DNA of 64,000 nucleotides from Oscheius tipulae (lineage: Eukaryota; Nematoda; Chromadorea; Rhabditida; Rhabditidae): positions 4,650,001-4,714,000 of the forward strand of contig JASJZH010000004.1 in assembly GCA_037178975.1 (NCBI GenBank), given 5' to 3'. Shown here in pieces: positions 1 through 17,056 of this stretch. The position numbers were made by a program, and so were the translations under genes. Every line of letters starts with the position of its first letter. The first letter of the stretch is position 1. The notes beneath the pieces are model-generated. The model was given only the letters and a program-made list of their open reading frames with translations. It had not been told where the DNA came from and did no database searches.

Positions 1-1649
1 GGAGAAGTAAACTCCCAACCGAGATGGTTGCCGCAATTGTTACACTTCAGAATTTGCCATTTGTATCTAAAATAAAATAGCCGAAATGTAAGCAAGTGTA
101 CCGATTTTACCCGGGGAACCAGCTGTATTCGGCTGTCGGCCTTCCCTCATAAAGGAAATTTGTCGCCTCGCTCAGTGTTAGCATTTCGTGTACGACTCCA
201 TCTGGAATTGTGATAACAAAATGTAGGATAACGAACCCACAGTTGTTGACAAAGAGTCCGCTCGCATTGTCGATAGTCATCTTCATGATTTTGTCAATTT
301 TGGAGATTTCCAGGTCACATCTAGAGCAGACGAGTTCCGTCAACTGAAACCGAGATGTACACTTGATGAACACTCTGTAGCTACCTCTTCAACGGCTTTC
401 ATGAGACTCAAAACACGGAAATCTGTGCAATCTTCTTGTAAAAACTGGTATTTGTCCCGTAGGCGAGCAGGGATATTCATTGCCACCCAGAAACTGAAAC
501 GTTCTGGTCCCTTAACAGTTTGATTATGGCTGTATACAAATTGAGTCTACCTCTTCCAGCGAACGTTTAATGTGCTCCTCAGTGTTCCAAAGCCTCATCC
601 AGTCGGCCAACTGTTGACAGTTTTTGGTCAATGATACGGAGAGAGAAGCAACTGAGGGAATACTTCCTATGGCTTCCGAAAGTTTTCTTTTCAAAAACGG
701 TCGAGTTGTCTCATAATTCCACTAGAGAAAAACCTTGTTTGGTCCGAACTTCAGGCTACTGTTGGGGCAGATAGTATTCATCAACGAGGGCTTCATTTTC
801 TCTGGCATGACCTCAACAGTTGACATCAGAACCCTAGACTTAAAGGTTATCTTTGACAAAACTTCTAAACCAACCCTGCCACCCCTCGCTCAAAACAAAG
901 AAAACGACATCTTTGCATTCCTGTCATTATTGCTCTGACCTGGATTCCATCATCTGTTATTGACGAGAGTAAGAGCAACGTTCCGACAGTACCGTGAAGC
1001 TCGTCTAGTTCCTCTTCTTGATCCTAAAATGTCTCCATTGCCGCGGAAGCTGTAAAATTACAAACCGCGTACCAGCCATGTCTATGGTGGCCAAAACAGG
1101 TTCGAAGAGCTAGGTAAGTTTTGTTCTTCACTGCCATATTGACTGCTTGTCGATCGGATGGGTAAACTGTCAAAATGGGTAGTTTCTGTCCTTGAATGTG
1201 AACAGTTGAATACTATAAGGAAAAATACCTGGAAATACGACAGCATTCTGTCTAATCGTGGGAAGCTTGATCGTCTCCGATCCTTCAATCCAACACTGGC
1301 CAGGTTGGAATCGCATTGAATCATCTGCGTGCAGATATTCATGCGAAGTTGTAGCCTATAAAATCTGTTTCGATCATGCAGTCAAAAAACAAACCTCCAT
1401 ATCGAACTCTACTCGTTCGTTTTCCGGCACATCAGCCTCCTGCTCATCGTCTTCAATATCTCCATTTTCTTGATTGTTGTCATCATTCAGCAAATTGTTT
1501 AGTACGGCAATAAATCGAATGGGCATTGCTGCTTCCTGAACAAACTAAAGTAGAATACGACCATCGAAAAAACCAACTTCATCGCCATCCATAGCCTCCT
1601 CCTCAAGCTCTTCTTGATCAAGCTCATCATTGTTGTCGTTGTTCTCCAT
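1..1649 (-). CDS. CRBN: Cereblon, CRL4 substrate receptor (3' end cut by window edge)
   Basis: Substrate receptor of the DDB1-CUL4 ubiquitin ligase. The ATG at 1649 opens an acidic N-terminus, followed by a LON-like region containing VVFPGQKLPILTVYPSD and NKTYLALRTCFG. The C-terminal CULT domain has zinc ligands CSRC and CNNC and the run AEYSWFPG, YKWQILK, HLGWEF, so all three tryptophans that form the thalidomide-binding cage in human cereblon are present. Visible introns are about 38-43 nt, for example a 43 nt one giving HGWYA to DQEEELDELHG. The protein continues past base 1, so the last C-terminal residues are missing. Identity rests on co-linear resemblance of both domains to human cereblon and is firm; exact exon borders in the middle (about 370-900) were only partly traced. 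Confidence 0.9.
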
Positions 1650-2155
1650 TTTCTGCAGATTTATTGTTGAAAAATGCTGGAAGAAACGGTTTGTTTTATT
1701 TTCGAAAAACAAGTCAAGCATCTACTCCAGTATTCTGTATTCTAGCAGGCGGTCTATGACAATTGAATTAAAGCATATTTTCTAATAATTTAGCTAACGT
1801 TTTAGAAGACAAAAAACTTGAAAAAATAAAAATGCAAAAGGAGAGAACGTGACAGAAACAGAAATAAGAAAAGCTCCTGTTCAAACTCGCCCCCAAATTC
1901 GTTTTGGGATACCATGCGGCAAACGCGGGAAATCAAGAGGTGCGCAGTGTCTCATTTTCACCTTTCCTCTCTTTACTCACGGTTGTTTCGAAACTTTGCA
2001 TGTTCTCGATGGGCGTTTTTGTGTCATTGTACTCTAATCCTCGTTGGGAACTTCCTTCTGCTATCATTAATCAGTTCAGTGCTTGATTTGTTGCCTGTTC
2101 GTAGTTTCTACCGGTGCTTGTGGTTCATCTACTACATAATTTGCGTCGTGTCTCC

Positions 2156-3979
<1,824 letters not shown>

Positions 3980-4280
3980 TTAATTTTAGGTAATCTTTAG
4001 AATTTTCCCGTTATGTAACCACTATTTATAACGTCCAAAACAATTTGACAAGCAATATTTTAGTGATTATACGTGTAAGTGTGTCTTTAGAAAGTGTCGG
4101 CATTCCCTCTTCCGTTTTAGTTGTATTACCTCTTTTACACGCCATTCAATTTAAAACAGAGCACCGGTCTCTATTCTGTTTCACGTTGTGACATTCAAAT
4201 ACAAATAAAATTTCGGTTTTGTCTCTTGCAATTATGAAAATCCTGTAATAGAGAAAGAAGCTTTGTCGAGTTATTCTCAG

Positions 4281-5158
4281 ATGGCTTCGCTGCGAAGAGT
4301 TCTCACCAAGACTCTGCCAAGTATGCCACAACTCGTCTTTCACACATCGGAAAACAATCTTCTGAGCGATCGAAAACGCCCTGCTGCTCTCATTCTCGGT
4401 TTTGGAGGAGCCAAGCCTGCCCATATCGAGAAATACGCACAACTATATCATGCCGAAGGTCTAGGAGCAATTTCGTATACCAGTTAGTAGCTTTTTCTCG
4501 CATACTTCATACTTCTCCAGGTACCGATTTCTGGGACAACGTGCCGGACCCGTCGGAGGGTATACCGTTCGCCCCTATCTTCGTCGATCCTCTTCATCGT
4601 AAACGTCCTTTGATCATCCACACGATGTCCATGAATGGCTTCCGCAGTTTAATTCGACTCTACAGATGGCTCGACTTCCAAGGAGAGACCACGGAACGTC
4701 TCAAAGGCATCGTTTTCGACAGGTTGTTTTACTAAGTTTGTTCTAACATTTTCTTGATTTACAGTACACCCTGCATGTTGTCTTCTGAGATGTTGGCGTA
4801 TGGAAAGGCAGTTTGCGAAGATGATACGACGTCTACCCTTTACCGACCACAAGCCTTCTGGACGTGTGCCAAGTATTTCGTGCTGAAACACATGGACCCG
4901 GATACCCTTGACAAACAACAGATGTACCACTATGTCTCTCGTTGGATAATTCTTCCCCGCAATCAGCTGTACATCTACTCCGCCGAGGACATCATTGTCT
5001 CGGATCAACATGTGGAAGGATTCGCGCTGCAGCAGAAGATAAAGGGAAACAGTATCCAAATGGAGAAGTTCGAGGGATCTCAGCATGTGAGCCACATTCG
5101 TTCGAACCCCTCTCGCTACAAGAAGGCAGTTGCAGAACTCATCAAGAAAAGTCTTTAG
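4281..5158 (+). CDS. TMEM53/DUF829-family alpha/beta-hydrolase-like protein
   Basis: The ATG follows directly on a TTATTCTCAG site, as expected for a trans-spliced start. Three exons give a protein of about 250 residues with ALILGFGGAKPAHIEKYAQLY near the N-terminus, HTMSMNGFRSLIRL at the nucleophile-elbow region, GIVFDSTPC, and a C-terminal LYIYSAEDIIVSDQHVE and GSQHVSHIR. These are the hallmarks of DUF829 (TMEM53), a fold related to alpha/beta hydrolases. Human TMEM53 is a nuclear-envelope protein; catalytic activity is not established for the family, and the serine elbow here reads M-S-M-N-G. It lies 301 nt after the kinase gene and 140 nt before the RING gene on the same strand. Family call good, function inferred. 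Confidence 0.85.
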
Positions 5159-5298
5159 ACATTGAGCGCAAATAAACTTGTTTAGTTGTCGCACTTCTAT
5201 TACATGTAGCACGTTGCAAAAAACGTTACTTATTTTCCTATGCATTTTCTCCGACTAATCTTACTGACATTCACTATTTTTGGGAGCAGGAGGAAACC

Positions 5299-6095
5299 AT
5301 GGCGGAAGATGAATGCGTGATCTGCTTTACTGCTTTCGACGGCTCTGCACATTTCCCTCTAGTAAAATTTTCTTGTAATTTAATCATAAGTTTTAGGCTG
5401 CCCCATGTGGTCATAACGTATGTGAGGAATGCTGTCGAAATGTCGCGAGAACAGCTGAACCAGATGTACCTTACTGCCCGTTGTGTCGAGCCCCGGTTCC
5501 CGCTGACCCAAACGAGTGGGATTTGAAGTCGGAGATGTTGGAAAAGGCAATGCTCGAAAAGGACGAGAACCGAAAAAACATACCGCCACAAAACTTCTTG
5601 GAGTGTACAGACTGTCACACAGAAAAGCCGTAAGATCTTTCAATGTTTTCTAACCATCTATCGTTTCAGGTTTAACGATTTCGCTATATGTCTTCAATGC
5701 AGCCCGAAAGTTCAAGATTATTTGGAGAAAGACGAACTCGCAGCATGTTTCAAGGTTACTTGGTACATCCAACTAACCTATCTTTTTAGAGAGCCGTGTG
5801 CTGTGACTGCAACCAAAAACATTATAAAATGCACATGAAGAAGGATCATCAAGTACCAGTTGATATCCCCGTGCACATATTGACGACTAGTGACCCGCAT
5901 TTCTTGGCATTGACGCTACTCGGCGTGATCAAGAGATTCCCCACAACGGATCATTGGTATGAATCCGCCATAAGAGTCGCAAAGTTGCTGTTGTCCCACT
6001 TTCTTCGACGTCACCCAAATATGCCAAGAACGGGTGATGGCTTTGATCTATTGAGAGAGGAAAATGACCTTTGTGAGCTTATAGACGCAGTTTAA
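5299..6095 (+). CDS. RING finger plus B-box-like zinc protein, putative E3 ubiquitin ligase
   Basis: The N-terminal RING-HC is complete: CVIC, then CGHNVCEECC, then CPLC within the first 65 residues after joining an intron at HFPL/AAPCGHN. A second cysteine/histidine cluster follows: CTDC, CLQC, CCDC, then H and H in HYKMHMKKDHQ, which resembles a B-box. The C-terminal third (SDPHFLALTLLGVIKRFP onward) is helical and unrecognised. Total about 215 residues, short for a TRIM protein and without coiled coil or C-terminal recognition domain. It starts with MAEDE, preceded by GGGAGCAG, a possible trans-splice acceptor, 140 nt after the TMEM53-like stop. E3 activity is inferred from the RING; no substrate can be named. 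Confidence 0.75.
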
Positions 6096-6133
6096 AATTT
6101 TCTTGTTATAAACATTTTACGAATCGAACGCTG

Positions 6134-6555
6134 TTATACATTCACTACGCTGGAGCTAGAACAACTCATGTGCGATAAAAGAAGAAAAGGTGAGACTGAG
6201 AAGACCGCTGACTTCGTTGCTGGTTCCACCGTCATTTCATGGGTAGTAGTCAAGTTGGAATCGCTCAGTAATACTTCATCGTTATCCGGTGTACCTGTCA
6301 GAGACAATGATCAGTTCAATAGTGCCTACCAAGAGCAAGCAGAGTAAGAAGAATACCCAGCAGGGTATATTCATTTAAGAGAAAACTGAAACCCTGTCGC
6401 GAGGTGAGTAAGATTGAAAACGAAAGCGGATCCATTTTGACCAGTGTCGTAAACAACGGTTTATCAACAGTCTTATTAATCGTGTGGACTGTACGATATG
6501 TTAGATTGTAAATGCCAGGCCGTACATAACATCTCCATCCAAAATTGTGGACCAT
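6134..6555 (-). CDS. Putative small single-pass membrane protein
   Basis: Three exons can be joined with consistent phase: MVHNFGWRCYVRPGIYNLTY to KMDPLSS, then FLLNEYTLLGILLTLLALG, then TPDNDEVLLSDSNLTTTHE to a stop at 6134. Two introns of about 35 nt separate them. The middle exon is a hydrophobic segment long enough to span a membrane; NLT occurs as a possible N-glycosylation site on each side and NKT once. An upstream exon (about 6665-6700, reading KKVYLNLSII) may precede it, so the N-terminus is uncertain. No family recognised. The gene runs tail-to-tail with the RING gene, with stops about 40 nt apart. Confidence 0.4.
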
Positions 6556-7404
6556 AGTGGAGTTGGAGAAATCAGCACTTTACTTGATTTTTAGTGGAGG
6601 AGAGAACGAGAAAACTCCATAAAAGACGGTCAATAACAGCTGCAGCTAACTACTTACCAGATGATGCTCAAGTTCAAGTAGACTTTCTTAGCGTTATTCT
6701 ACACGCTGAGTTTATTAAACACACTGTCAAAACGAAAGAATGAATGAAAATCACAAAAAATACTCGCGGCGCACTTTTGCGTACCGAACCGAGGTGGGAT
6801 CTTCGATTCGGTCCGGTTTGAAAAGTTTTTTCTTACATGAGCCACCCGATCCATGGACTAGTCTTGTACATCGACTTAGAGTGGATAACAGTTTAGACAT
6901 GTGGAAGTGAGGTTTTCGATGACGCGTTTACAGTTCTACTTGGTGTTCATTAAGAGTGGAGGCGGCGAATTTCCTAGTGTCCATTTGACAGCCACCTTCC
7001 CCACATGTCAAATACACTCTGGTATGTCTCCCATATTATTCCATATCCTAACTTTCCCGTCCGGTGCGGCTAACATTTCGGCTAGCGCTAAGTGTTCCTA
7101 TTACTTGCTTCGTTAAATAAAGGAAAGGTTCCTTGGCGTCTAGTGATCCCACCCAAGTTGGTCGAAGTGTCACGTAGTCGGAAGCAGCTTTTTGTTCGAA
7201 CCCACATGACAAGTCTTATCAAGAAAAGGTGAGAGTCAGAAGACTTTCATTCGGAAAACGAGACCATTGTCTAATATTATAATTAAATCTGAATTATGGG
7301 TCCGTTTGTAATCAATATCCTAAACAATTAGATATGTGGACGGAACATATCACAAGATGTACAACAGAAAAAGAAGGGAAAACACTAGATTTGCATACTT
7401 CGGG

Positions 7405-9967
<2,563 letters not shown>

Positions 9968-12900
9968 CTGAAATGATCAATGTTTATGGCTTGACGGTGA
10001 AGTAAGCAAAGATCTTCATTGACCTAGGAAAGTCATACTAAATAGGAAAAACTCTAATTGATTAGAACTTTTCCTAGCTGATCACAGTGCACGTGAATGG
10101 CTGCAAAACTTCCTGGTTGCAAGTCCAAAAGAGGGACCGAAAGACGAGGAGTCTATCGATCTCTGACCTATCGTTTAGACAGATGTACTTTAGCAGTGGA
10201 AACATAGAAATGGAGGTACTGTCAACCAAAACGGAGATGGTCGAGGGGACAGCGAAGCGCTGTGTGTCCCGGGAAAGGCGGCCCGTGCGCGCTGCACCCA
10301 ATGCACCCAAGTCGTACCCGGCTGTTGGCCCGCCTCCTCGATAAAACGCCAGTGAGGCGGCCATTGATTGACACACTGGCGGAGACAGCGATCGGGTGAC
10401 TTTTCAAAACAACAAAGAATTTCGTCTTTCAAAGAGAACCAAATAACTTTGGGATTTGAGGCAATAAATCGATAATGTTCCTCATAGCTTTCCTCTGGTT
10501 TACAATCCATTTGTTCTTTGGCTCCCATTTCGCCGAAAAGAACGAAGAAACTGAAAAATGGCGCAAGCGAACCGCCTGCGCGTTTTACAAAGACTCTCTC
10601 TCACTGCGTCCTTCCGACAAAGATACGGTATCCGCAAAGGATCTCTCGCAACCCTTAAAGCAGACACGTGTGTTTTCTGAAGAATCGGGAAAGGACAGAA
10701 ACACTGTATGTTTGGAATAGAACGAATAGTCTCAACTAAAGATGGATTTATTGGAAAGTCTTTCTGTTTTTTATAGATCCAGTTATTGGGAAAGATTCGA
10801 TAACAAAAATGTTTTGCACCGTTGTCCTTTGAAAAACCCGTCGTGCTCATGTCTTCCACGTGTTCTTTGCCTCAGAACGAACCGAAAATCGATTTCTCTG
10901 AGTCCTTCTGCCTTATAGTCTCTGCTACCCACGTGCTGTATCGCTGTCGGTCCCTGTGTTTTCTACGTCATCAATCAAATGGCTCTTCTTCATAAACTGT
11001 GTACATCTGTTGATCTTCGAGAAAGACTCCCTGTGTCAAAGAACGTTCTAATCCTTTGAGGAGGGATACGGTAGCCGAGGGAAGTACGTATGCCAGGCAC
11101 GTGAAGGCGCCTTAGACGGTTGACTACAACCATAGAGAGGTTCAGAAGACTTGATATTCTGCTGTCCGTTCGACTGTCAGTTCTTTTCCTCGACAACCAA
11201 CAATCTTTCTGCACCGAAACGACCGTCATAAAGAGATGGTGCGTCTTTCTTCGTCCAGTGCACGAGTGACTCGAGTCTTTGATCGTTCTCTTCACCCAAC
11301 TGGTTTTCGTGTTTTCAGAAAACAGAGACAAATAGTAAAAGGACGGAAACACGTGAAGATTACCAATGGGATTGGCGAAAGTTGGAAAAGATACAGAGGC
11401 GGAATTGTAGAAGGGGCAACTTTCGAGACCTATTAGAGACTGCTCTCGGATTTCGTCTGGCAGTTATATCTAGTTCTACGGCCAAAAAAGTTAGTCTACT
11501 GAGATCTTTTGTGATTTATCGGAATAAGTGAGAGAGAGAGAGAGAGACTACAGTAATTATCAGCAGATATTCGGGCCAAAGACGTACCGGCCGTTCCGAA
11601 ATCGTTCCTACAAAAAAGACTTTTGCAGAGTCTGTTCGTTCTTTCTGTCTCCTTATGAGAAGCACGTGTGACTCTTAGACTCGTCTCTGAGCAAACGAAG
11701 GCCGTGCCAGCCAGCATAGAATGATGGGGAACCCCCGCACGCACTCCAATGCACCGAAACGACGGTGCATGGCTGGCGCTGATACGGGCCAAACCGCTTT
11801 TTGGAGAAGAAAACTGATTGATTGTGACTGGAAAACGGGCGCACCCATCCATACCGCCTGACTTCTCTTCGACTTTTCTTTTTTTTCTACAGATGAATCT
11901 ACTGGGAGAGGAGATCATCCGATCTCGAGCATAGTCCAAATTTTTAATGATTACCGAATGGCCCGAAGATCATCGATGAAAGAAAAGTTAGGTTGACAAT
12001 TCAAAATGCAATTAAAATGTGCTCTGCCATACTACCTGAAATCATACCCCACGGAGAAAACTTGAAACTTGCTGCTTTAGGCTCACTAATATCTAGTTAA
12101 ATGAAATTGTTGAAGGGAACTGAAGATGATAACTTCGATAATTAGCCTACTTTTTCTGCAAAAAAGTGCATCCAACGAACCATTTTCGATTCGCAGAGGC
12201 TTAGCTTGAATACTCTTTGGTCTGAGCGAGGAAGTGCAACCGAAAACCAAAAGTGGTACTACGGTAGGCATGAGATGAGGAAGTTGGACGTCTATGGAAA
12301 CAATCATAAATATAGGAAGAGAAATATTATGAGAGACAGGTGCTCATATCAGTAATTGGCTCAATTGAGAACGCTGCCTATGAGAGACAGATGCTGTCGA
12401 GGGACGAGAGTACAAAATGTCCACAGGAACTCTCGTCGGTTAGAGTTATGAGAGCTTCTAATTAAAAATTAAAAAGAAAAGTCCAGAACAAGGCTATACG
12501 GTTTGCATAGTACCGAATGGCTTACTTTGATCAGTCGTGAGCAGTCCACTAAAGGAACAGGGATAATCTAATCGGTCACGTTCCACGATCTTCCTGATAA
12601 CAGATGGCTATTTGAACATTGGTACTAAGCACTGTTAGTGACTCCCAAAGAAAAAGGGCAGACTCGAAATAGGTAAGGCATCCATGTTTCTTTCATAGGT
12701 CGATTCATTTACAATACGCGGACGGTATTTTCAAATTGCTACAAAAATCAAGTAATTACGGTAGTCAATTCGAACGAAGCCCTAAATTCTTTTGCTCCCT
12801 ACAAACAGTTACTTTGGAATTCAAATAAAGCAACTAACTATCGGTACTGCTAGAAAGTGTGACCCTTGTAAATTGAAGCTTGTTTGAGCAGATGAGATCC

Positions 12901-13660
12901 AGATTAATTCGGTCCACGCCAGGTGCACGTGCACTCAGACGGCTATAATGTATTTGCGAGTCAGCAAAGATAGCCTTTTCGCTTACATTATTTACACAAA
13001 AGAAAGAGTCTGGTCTAACTGTTGAAATCAGCCGAAGGAATACTGTACCGACGAAAAAGGAAACACTCTAATGAGTCGATTCACATGTTTCAAAAGATAG
13101 CTATAACGGTAAACAGAAAAGGAAAAACAAGGAAGTCGACAAATGACGGAGTTTCTTTCGAGTCATAAACTCGAGATCTTTTGGCCATCTCAACGGCATC
13201 AAAGTAATAAGCTCAGTAATAGTCTAGTTTAAATAAGTTATTAGTGATAGTAATACAGTGGAAATAGATTCTGTCGTACTGTATTTGACTATGCTGGATA
13301 AAAGCCGTAAATGTTGGGCTACAAAACATACATTATTGCAACTACAAATGCCGAAATTAACTTTGGTTTGTCATCGAGAACTAATTGTGAGACGTCTGGC
13401 GAAGACCCAATACGAAGTACGGTAGCCTAAGCTTGTGACGTACACTTGCAAAATCCCAAACGACCTTGTCGTCAGAAGGGAAGTGTTTCCTCGGGCAGAA
13501 ACAAACATGCGCAAAATGACACAGGTTTTTGAGCATCAGAAAGGGGGTTCCTTGCAAACCAGACTGTTCTTCGCAGCTATTCCCTACAAAGGTTATGGAT
13601 GAAAGGAGGTCCAAAGAAAGTGAACAAATTCATATAAATTGCAGATTGGCAACATTATTT
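9968..13660. other. 3.7 kb without a recognisable gene
   Basis: No exon chain with credible splice sites and protein-like content was found on either strand. It must hold the 5' exon(s) and promoter of the DMRT gene. A short GA microsatellite lies at about 11528-11546. Several open frames (for example on minus at 10190-10528 and 11496-11939) lack family resemblance and have arginine/serine-rich random-like composition. Confidence 0.5.
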
Positions 13661-14695
13661 TTACATGTTGAAGAAAGTTTCCCACTCCTCGTAGAGCTCT
13701 TCGGCATCGGATCCTTTCTCCTGGACTTCGGTACGAGCATCTTGAACAACGACAGCTCCATCGGCTTTGACAACACGCATAGCCGGAATCGTCTTGACTT
13801 CGTACTTTGCCAGGAGCTCCCTGAAATCCATTTATATAAGGTTGTCGGATCAAAATTCACGTGTTTTTAAAAAATTGAAACTGATAGAATACGGCTTTTT
13901 AACAAAATTCCGTAAAGTTTCAGACCAGGGCGCTGTCACATCTTTTATTCTGTTCAGAAACAGTATTGACTGGTGGCATACTGTAGACTTTTTTTCTCGC
14001 GGAATCCGTCGTGCTAGTCCTTTAACATTTGGCAGCGAATTTCACCGATTATCCTATGAATTTTTTTCCTTATCAGACGTTTTTGTTATTATTCGTTATG
14101 TCTGAAAATAACCGTAAAAAAGTTGAGAAAATTGGCGAAAAGAACAAGAAAACTGCAAAAATCCGCTGCAAAATGATAGAGAACTGACGTGGCGGGTCCC
14201 GCGGGGAGAAATTCTACATATGCCGCCAGTCAATATCATTCCTGAACAGATTATACAATCCTTAAAATTTATCTGTTGCATTGGTTCCATTCAAATTTCA
14301 GCGGATGATAAATACTTACTGAATCTTCGGACTGCCGAAAGGAATAGTGGTCCATTCTCCGTGGTGATCGTTGAAATATTCGTTCAGGTCTTCTTCCTCT
14401 TTGTCACGGGAAACGAAGACAATTTCGAAGTTGCTGTGCTTTTCCTTGATAGCTTCGTAAAATCTCTGTAAAAAACTAATTTGAAAATAACTAAGTGAAT
14501 ATCGCCTTCAGCTTAGGAGTGAAGTTACGGCAGGGTGGGCACCAGCCGGCGGAGAAATACAGGCCAACAATCTGAAAAACGTTGTTGAATTAATGGAGAA
14601 GCAAGAAAACATACTTTATCCTTCAGGAAATCTCCAGCGTCAACTTTCGATCCATCCTGCAGTTGCAACTGCTCTCCAGCTAGCAGATCGGACAT
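13661..14695 (-). CDS. Nucleoredoxin-like thioredoxin-fold protein
   Basis: Thioredoxin-fold oxidoreductase of the nucleoredoxin/tryparedoxin-like group. The ATG at 14695 follows TTCTTCAG, a trans-splice-like acceptor. Exons give [20 protein letters not shown], then [22 protein letters not shown] with the CPPC redox centre, [19 protein letters not shown], and the cis-proline region [13 protein letters not shown], ending WETFFNM. About 145 residues, the size of single-domain members; presumably cytosolic since there is no signal peptide. One intron (14466-14505) begins with GC instead of GT, and the intron after SPKIQ is long for this window (about 0.5 kb). Redox activity is inferred from the intact CPPC. 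Confidence 0.88.
14466..14505 (-). other. GC-AG intron in the nucleoredoxin-like gene
   Basis: The coding exons join only if a 40 nt intron starting GCGATATTC and ending TTTTTTACAG is removed (FTPKLK to RFYEAIK). No in-phase GT donor was found nearby. A base change from GT in an allele or a sequence error are alternatives. Confidence 0.6.
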
Positions 14696-15021
14696 TTTTC
14701 TGAAGAACTGAAGTAAGAATCAATATGAAAGAACATTCGAGAGCTATCAGCATTGCGACATGTAACAAGGATGACAAATAGGGCCGAAAATGAGGGGACT
14801 TTGCTCGCGAAAGAAGGTCGTTCATTGTTTGCGTTCGCTTCGCGCCCATTTCCAGAGCGGTCTACCGTAACCGAAAATAGATACTAAAATAATTAGAAAA
14901 CAGAAAGAGTAAAAACTTTATTGTTCTCTGGCAACACAGTCGCTACATCGAAAGACATTACCCGGTCAGTAATCACGAATGGCAAAATACCGTAGAATAG
15001 ACTTCTTCCATGGGGAAAATA

Positions 15022-17056
15022 CTAACAACGTTTACAGGAGGCTTTGCAGAAGATTTTCATGAACTTGCTGTCGCTTGAACATTCCCCAATCTTGGCCCAG
15101 TAGCCACAGAAGAGGTTTTTGTCTTCGCACTTTGGTTTCTCCTTCTCAACCACTACTTTCTCTTTCTTTTCAGATCCATGAACGTCTCCAGGCTCTGAAT
15201 TACCGTACCGAAGCTTCAAACTAGAGAGTACCTCGGTCACAAAGACGACAAGACTTTCGACAGTAGTGAGACATATATTTGACGGAATGAGAACAATGAC
15301 CAAGCTGTTCCCACAGACCACAATGAGCATTCAGATCCTCACATTCTGGAAAGAACCTCAATATTACTGTTATCTCCAAGACTTACTCTTCTTTCTCAGC
15401 GGTTTAGCTGTCGTAGTAATGATCCTCGTAGTTGTTGGCTTCTTTCGAGTAGTCGTACTGCCTGCGGTTGTCTCTTCCTCTTCTGTTGTTGTTGGTTCCG
15501 TTGTCGTGGTCGTAGTTGTGGTAGTAGTTGTCGTTGTCTTGGCGAAAGCTCCACATTCGTACAACTTGTTGATCTAAATCTCTCTTGTCTCAGAATCCTC
15601 TTCCAAATCAATTAAGTGCCTTTAAACTGACCTTCAAGGCGTCGATCTCACTTAGACGATAACGCTGACCAACCTCGGCATTGCTGTCTTTCGGCACGAT
15701 GGTGGCCTGAACATTATATTTTTGATACTTTTTCGGCCCCTATCGATAAGCTTATGCAAAGCACTCTGTCATTCTCTCTATCTTCCTCCACAGAGGAATA
15801 GTGCCAAGTGAGTTGCGATTTTGTTATCATCACCTACCTTTCCGTTTTTGGAGAAAGCCAACTTATGATAATGCATCACACTCGAGTAGTCGTACTTTAG
15901 TCCCACTGGAACCTCCTTATAGTTTGATACAAGGATTCAAAAACTCACACGGATCGATGATCTTCTTCGGATACTTCTCAAAATTTCTCATCATCCCTAA
16001 AGTTTCTTTATTGATTGAGGCGTAGAAACTAGTACCTGGTCGGATGTTGTCCTCAACGATATCGACGTAATCGTCTCTGTCGGTTCGGGAGTGTTCGTGG
16101 AAGAAGCCGAGAGCATGCATCAGCTAGAGGACAAATTGAAATGACAAATCTCTCGACTACCTCATGTGCAATGATTCCCTTTGAGAAACACTTGTCCACC
16201 TCGAGAGAAACAGTCTGGTTGCCTCCGGCTCGTCCAACATACGAAGAACATCTGTTGCATCTCTCTTTTTCTTCTTTTCTCCGACTCACCCAAAAGCAAC
16301 ATTTCTCTTGACATAGATGTAGTCGAAGTCCTCTTCAGCTCTCGGAACAAATCGAATACATGTCTTCTCCTTGTACTCATCAAAAGCCTGCGCAATGGCA
16401 GCTCGTTGACTAAAAGAGAAGAGTTGACACCTCTAATTGTTTGCTATTGTGAGGTGTGAGCAGAAAAAGAGAAAGGACAAACAGCTCGTGCTCGCGCAGA
16501 AACAAAGAAGACAAACTCTGAAGGCGCGAAGACCCATTTAGAAAGAATGCTGCTACTTTTTTTTAAATACTTACTCGGCAGTCATTCCTTCCTCCAACAT
16601 GTAGGGAACTATTCCATCACTCCAAAGTTTGTCGGGATAGGTTTGCAGATTCAACGAACTGTGGTACTGAATTCGAAGAAGGTTTGGAACAGACCGCTAG
16701 ACATACCGGTCTATTGAAAACGTGGTCGAATTCGTCCATGGGAGAGTCACGCATACGTTGATTGATGATGTTACTTTCATCCGAGGGAATTCCTACTATG
16801 TCTCCCTCGAACAGCTGGGAGTTTTGAATGGAATCCAAGTCAGCTGCCGTTGGACGAGCCACAGGTTTTTGAGAAGCGTAGACAAAGTCATCCGGCGATA
16901 GAAACCGTTCAGAGAAATCTATACAATCAAATTAATTCATTAATAATAAAATGTACCGTCAAATTTGATTTTGTCTGTAAGATCACCATCGTGAGGCAGG
17001 TTCACTACACCGGCTGACCAGACCAGACTCGGGAGAAAGAGAAGCCGCAAAGTCAT
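15022..17056 (-). CDS. Secreted astacin metalloprotease with two ShKT domains (NAS family)
   Basis: Signal peptide [16 protein letters not shown], a prodomain ([24 protein letters not shown]), then the astacin catalytic domain. The zinc site [19 protein letters not shown] is split by an intron after HE, and the Met-turn is [12 protein letters not shown]. All expected catalytic and zinc residues are present. The C-terminal side has a threonine-rich linker (about 15497-15545, runs of ACN codons) and then two six-cysteine ShKT modules: [17 protein letters not shown] and [17 protein letters not shown], the last ending SCKRC at the stop. A Lys/Glu-rich spacer ([12 protein letters not shown]) lies between them. 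Nematode-type nas proteases act in moulting, hatching and collagen processing; which role applies here cannot be told. Extracellular. Confidence 0.93.

Noticed and set aside
10190-10528. Minus-strand open frame as first exon of the DMRT gene.
   Set aside because: No suitable donor in phase with the exon starting at 9967 was found.
11496-11939. Minus-strand open frame of 147 codons in the large gap.
   Set aside because: Low-complexity, no motif, includes the GA microsatellite as codons; probably chance.
15497-15545. Possible microsatellite or CRISPR-like repeat of CAAC/GTTG units.
   Set aside because: It is the threonine codon run of the astacin linker and lies in frame.
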